From assembly GCA_036517755.1 (NCBI GenBank), contig DATDUH010000035.1:1-7407 (forward strand): a stretch of DNA of 7,407 nucleotides. Direction: 5' to 3'. Below the pieces are notes generated by a model, which was not told the DNA's origin, searched no databases, and saw nothing but the letters and a program-made list of their open reading frames with translations. The stretch is from JACOXB01 sp036517755 (lineage in GTDB: Bacteria > Patescibacteriota > Minisyncoccia > UBA6257 > Colwellbacteraceae). Positions within the stretch are counted from its first letter, which is position 1; each line of letters opens with the position of its first letter. A program made the translations under genes and the position numbers. Below, in pieces: positions 6,027 through 7,407 of this stretch.

Positions 6027-7187
6027 ATGGCTCTAAACCTAGTCAAAAAGAATAACGCGCCGGAGCTTCAGATGCTAAAAATCGAGCCGGGCCTAATGCC
6101 GATTTTAAAAACCGGCGATTTGATCGAGGCCACCCTGATCGAATCTAACGGCCGGACCGCTTCTTTCGAAATCCCCCAAGTCGGAACCGGAATCCTTTAC
6201 GGCGTCGAACTCAGTAATGCCCGGGAGATTTTAAAAAGAATAAAGCCCGGAGATGCCGTCACCGCTAAGGTGGTAACGCCGGAAAACGAAAAGGGTTTTA
6301 TCGAGCTCTCTCTGGCCCAGGCCGACAAACAAAGGGCTTGGCAAGAAGTGAAGGAGCTGAAAGAGCGCGGCGAGGCCATCCAGTTAAAAATCACGGGGGC
6401 TAATACCGGAGGGCTCTTGGCTGGAATCGCCGGTCTCCAGGCTTTTCTACCGGCTTCCCAGCTTTCAAACGAACACTATCCGGAAAATGCCGAGGGCAAC
6501 CGTAGCCGCATCCTTGAAGAGCTGAAGAAATTCATCGACCAGGAGCTAACGGTGAAAATTATTAATGTGAACCCCAGGAACAATAAACTAATCATTTCAG
6601 AAAGAGAAATCGTCGCTGAAAACGTTAAGGAGCTGCTTAAAAAATACAATCCTGGGGACGTAGTTACCGGCATCGTCTCGGGTGTAGCCAACTTCGGCGC
6701 CTTTATCCGCTTCGTTGATAACCCGGAAATCGAAGGCCTGATCCACATTTCCGAGTTAAGCCACAACTTAATTGATCACCCCAAAGAAGTGGTCCAAGTA
6801 AGCGACCTGATTAAGGCCCAGATTATTGAAATTAAAGAAGGCCGGGTTTCGCTTTCCGGGAAGGCGCTTCAACCCAATCCTTGGGATAAAGTTGACGAAA
6901 GGTTTAAAGAGGGGGAAGTTGTTAAGGGCACGGTTTATAAGTTAAATCCCTTTGGTGCCCTCGTAAAACTCGATCCCGAGATTGCCGGCTTGATCCACAT
7001 CTCGGAGTTCGGTTCGGCTGAAGAGCTAAAGAAAAATTTGATCCCCGGCAATAGCTATGACTTTATTATCGAATCAGTCAGACCAACGGATAAAAGAATT
7101 ATTTTGAAGTTAAAAACCATCCCCAGGAAATATGATGAACCTAAAACAGATGAACCAGAAAAAACTGAGACCGGCGAAGCGCTTTAA
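6027..7187 (+). CDS. rpsA: Four-domain S1 RNA-binding protein, ribosomal protein S1-like
   Basis: This 386-residue protein carries four tandem S1 (OB-fold) RNA-binding repeats at about 28-97, 114-193, 207-279 and 295-363. The two C-terminal repeats are canonical, with GDVVTGIVSGVANFGAFIRF...GLIHISELS (210-245) and GEVVKGTVYKLNPFGALVKL...GLIHISEF (296-328). The first two are more divergent, as in the ribosome-binding repeats of other S1 proteins, and the second carries the typical LQAFLPASQLS (137-147). S1 helps load mRNA onto the 30S subunit. It is shorter than the six-repeat E. coli protein but similar to four-repeat forms. The C-terminus (about 368-386) is a charged Glu/Lys/Thr tail. I chose ATG 6027 because an upstream TTG at 5985 lies in the -35 box and before the predicted transcription start. 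The 3' end overlaps ftsH by 56 nt. Another S1-repeat RNA-binding protein is the main alternative. Confidence 0.87.
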   Translation: MALNLVKKNNAPELQMLKIEPGLMPILKTGDLIEATLIESNGRTASFEIPQVGTGILYGVELSNAREILKRIKPGDAVTAKVVTPENEKGFIELSLAQADKQRAWQEVKELKERGEAIQLKITGANTGGLLAGIAGLQAFLPASQLSNEHYPENAEGNRSRILEELKKFIDQELTVKIINVNPRNNKLIISEREIVAENVKELLKKYNPGDVVTGIVSGVANFGAFIRFVDNPEIEGLIHISELSHNLIDHPKEVVQVSDLIKAQIIEIKEGRVSLSGKALQPNPWDKVDERFKEGEVVKGTVYKLNPFGALVKLDPEIAGLIHISEFGSAEELKKNLIPGNSYDFIIESVRPTDKRIILKLKTIPRKYDEPKTDEPEKTETGEAL

Positions 7188-7407
7188 CAACCAGCGCTTC
7201 TGGCGGACCGTTTTCTTCATTATCCTTACGGCCCTTACCTTATCGCTCCTTTTTCAAACCGGAGAGAAACCGCCGGTAATTGATCTTGCCACTCTGGCCC
7301 AAAAGATGACAGCCGGAGAAGTGGCGAGAATCACGGTCAATGGCAACGACTTAAAAATCGATCTTAAAAACGGCGAGGTTCTAGCCGCCAAAAAGGAAAC
7401 GGAAGCT
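7132..7407 (+). CDS. ftsH: FtsH ATP-dependent zinc metalloprotease, N-terminal fragment (runs off window)
   Basis: Only the first 92 codons are present. The predicted product begins with a basic cytoplasmic segment (MMNLKQMNQKKLRPAKRF), then one membrane helix (about 24-42, WRTVFFIILTALTLSLLFQ). The start of the extracytoplasmic domain follows, with VIDLATLAQKMTAGEVARITVNG and NDLKIDLKNGEVLAAKK. This matches the FtsH N-terminal pattern (a Ser/Asp-x-Leu-x-x-x-Ala/Ile-x-x-Gly-x-Val motif and a hydrophilic strand pair). The AAA+ and zinc-protease domains would lie beyond base 7407. ATG 7132 or the adjacent ATG 7135 is the likely start, with AGGA at 7125-7128 as a Shine-Dalgarno sequence; ATG 7150 is possible. 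It overlaps the S1 gene by 56 nt in another frame, implying cotranscription from the promoter at 5985-6014. Because the diagnostic domains are absent, the call rests on the N-terminus alone. Confidence 0.8.
   Translation, partial: MMNLKQMNQKKLRPAKRFNNQRFWRTVFFIILTALTLSLLFQTGEKPPVIDLATLAQKMTAGEVARITVNGNDLKIDLKNGEVLAAKKETEA

Noticed and set aside
1..7407. CRISPR array, tRNA, rRNA or insertion sequence
   Set aside because: No regularly spaced repeats, cloverleaf-like segments, rRNA stretches, transposase motifs or terminal inverted repeats were seen by reading both strands.

Overview
The window most likely comes from a Patescibacteria (CPR) genome, probably a Parcubacteria-type lineage. The basis is family recognition: three tandem small two-helix proteins of the kind annotated in CPR genomes as type IV secretion system (T4SS) pilin-like, a membrane-anchored solute-binding protein without visible transporter partners, a metallo-beta-lactamase-like protein with no metal ligands beside gyrA, and a short four-domain ribosomal protein S1. 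No rRNA is present to confirm the assignment. Gene packing is very tight: neighbours are separated by 3 nt or overlap by 4, 19 or 56 nt.

Layout. (1) Positions 1-378 hold the 3' part of an unrecognised, G+C-rich plus-strand gene for a small membrane-anchored protein. (2) Positions 379-463 form a convergent intergenic region with a near-perfect 17-bp hairpin that can terminate transcription from both sides, preceded by an unusually strong Shine-Dalgarno-like stretch. (3) Positions 464-5946 hold a six-gene minus-strand operon, read from right to left: degenerate MBL-fold protein, gyrA, an extracellular solute-binding protein, and three T4SS-pilin-like proteins. (4) Positions 5954-6014 hold two back-to-back promoters. 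(5) Positions 6027-7407 hold a plus-strand operon of an rpsA-like S1 gene overlapping the 5' end of ftsH, which runs off the window.

How the parts fit. The right half is housekeeping: DNA supercoiling (GyrA), translation (S1) and membrane protein quality control (FtsH). The left part of the minus-strand operon encodes surface proteins: a solute-binding protein tethered by an N-terminal helix, then three pilin-like proteins that share a two-helix core but differ in their extracytoplasmic cysteines. The most interesting possibility is that the binding protein and the pilin-like proteins act together at the cell surface, for example in attachment or uptake; this is inference from gene order only. 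No CRISPR array, tRNA, insertion sequence or recombinase was seen.
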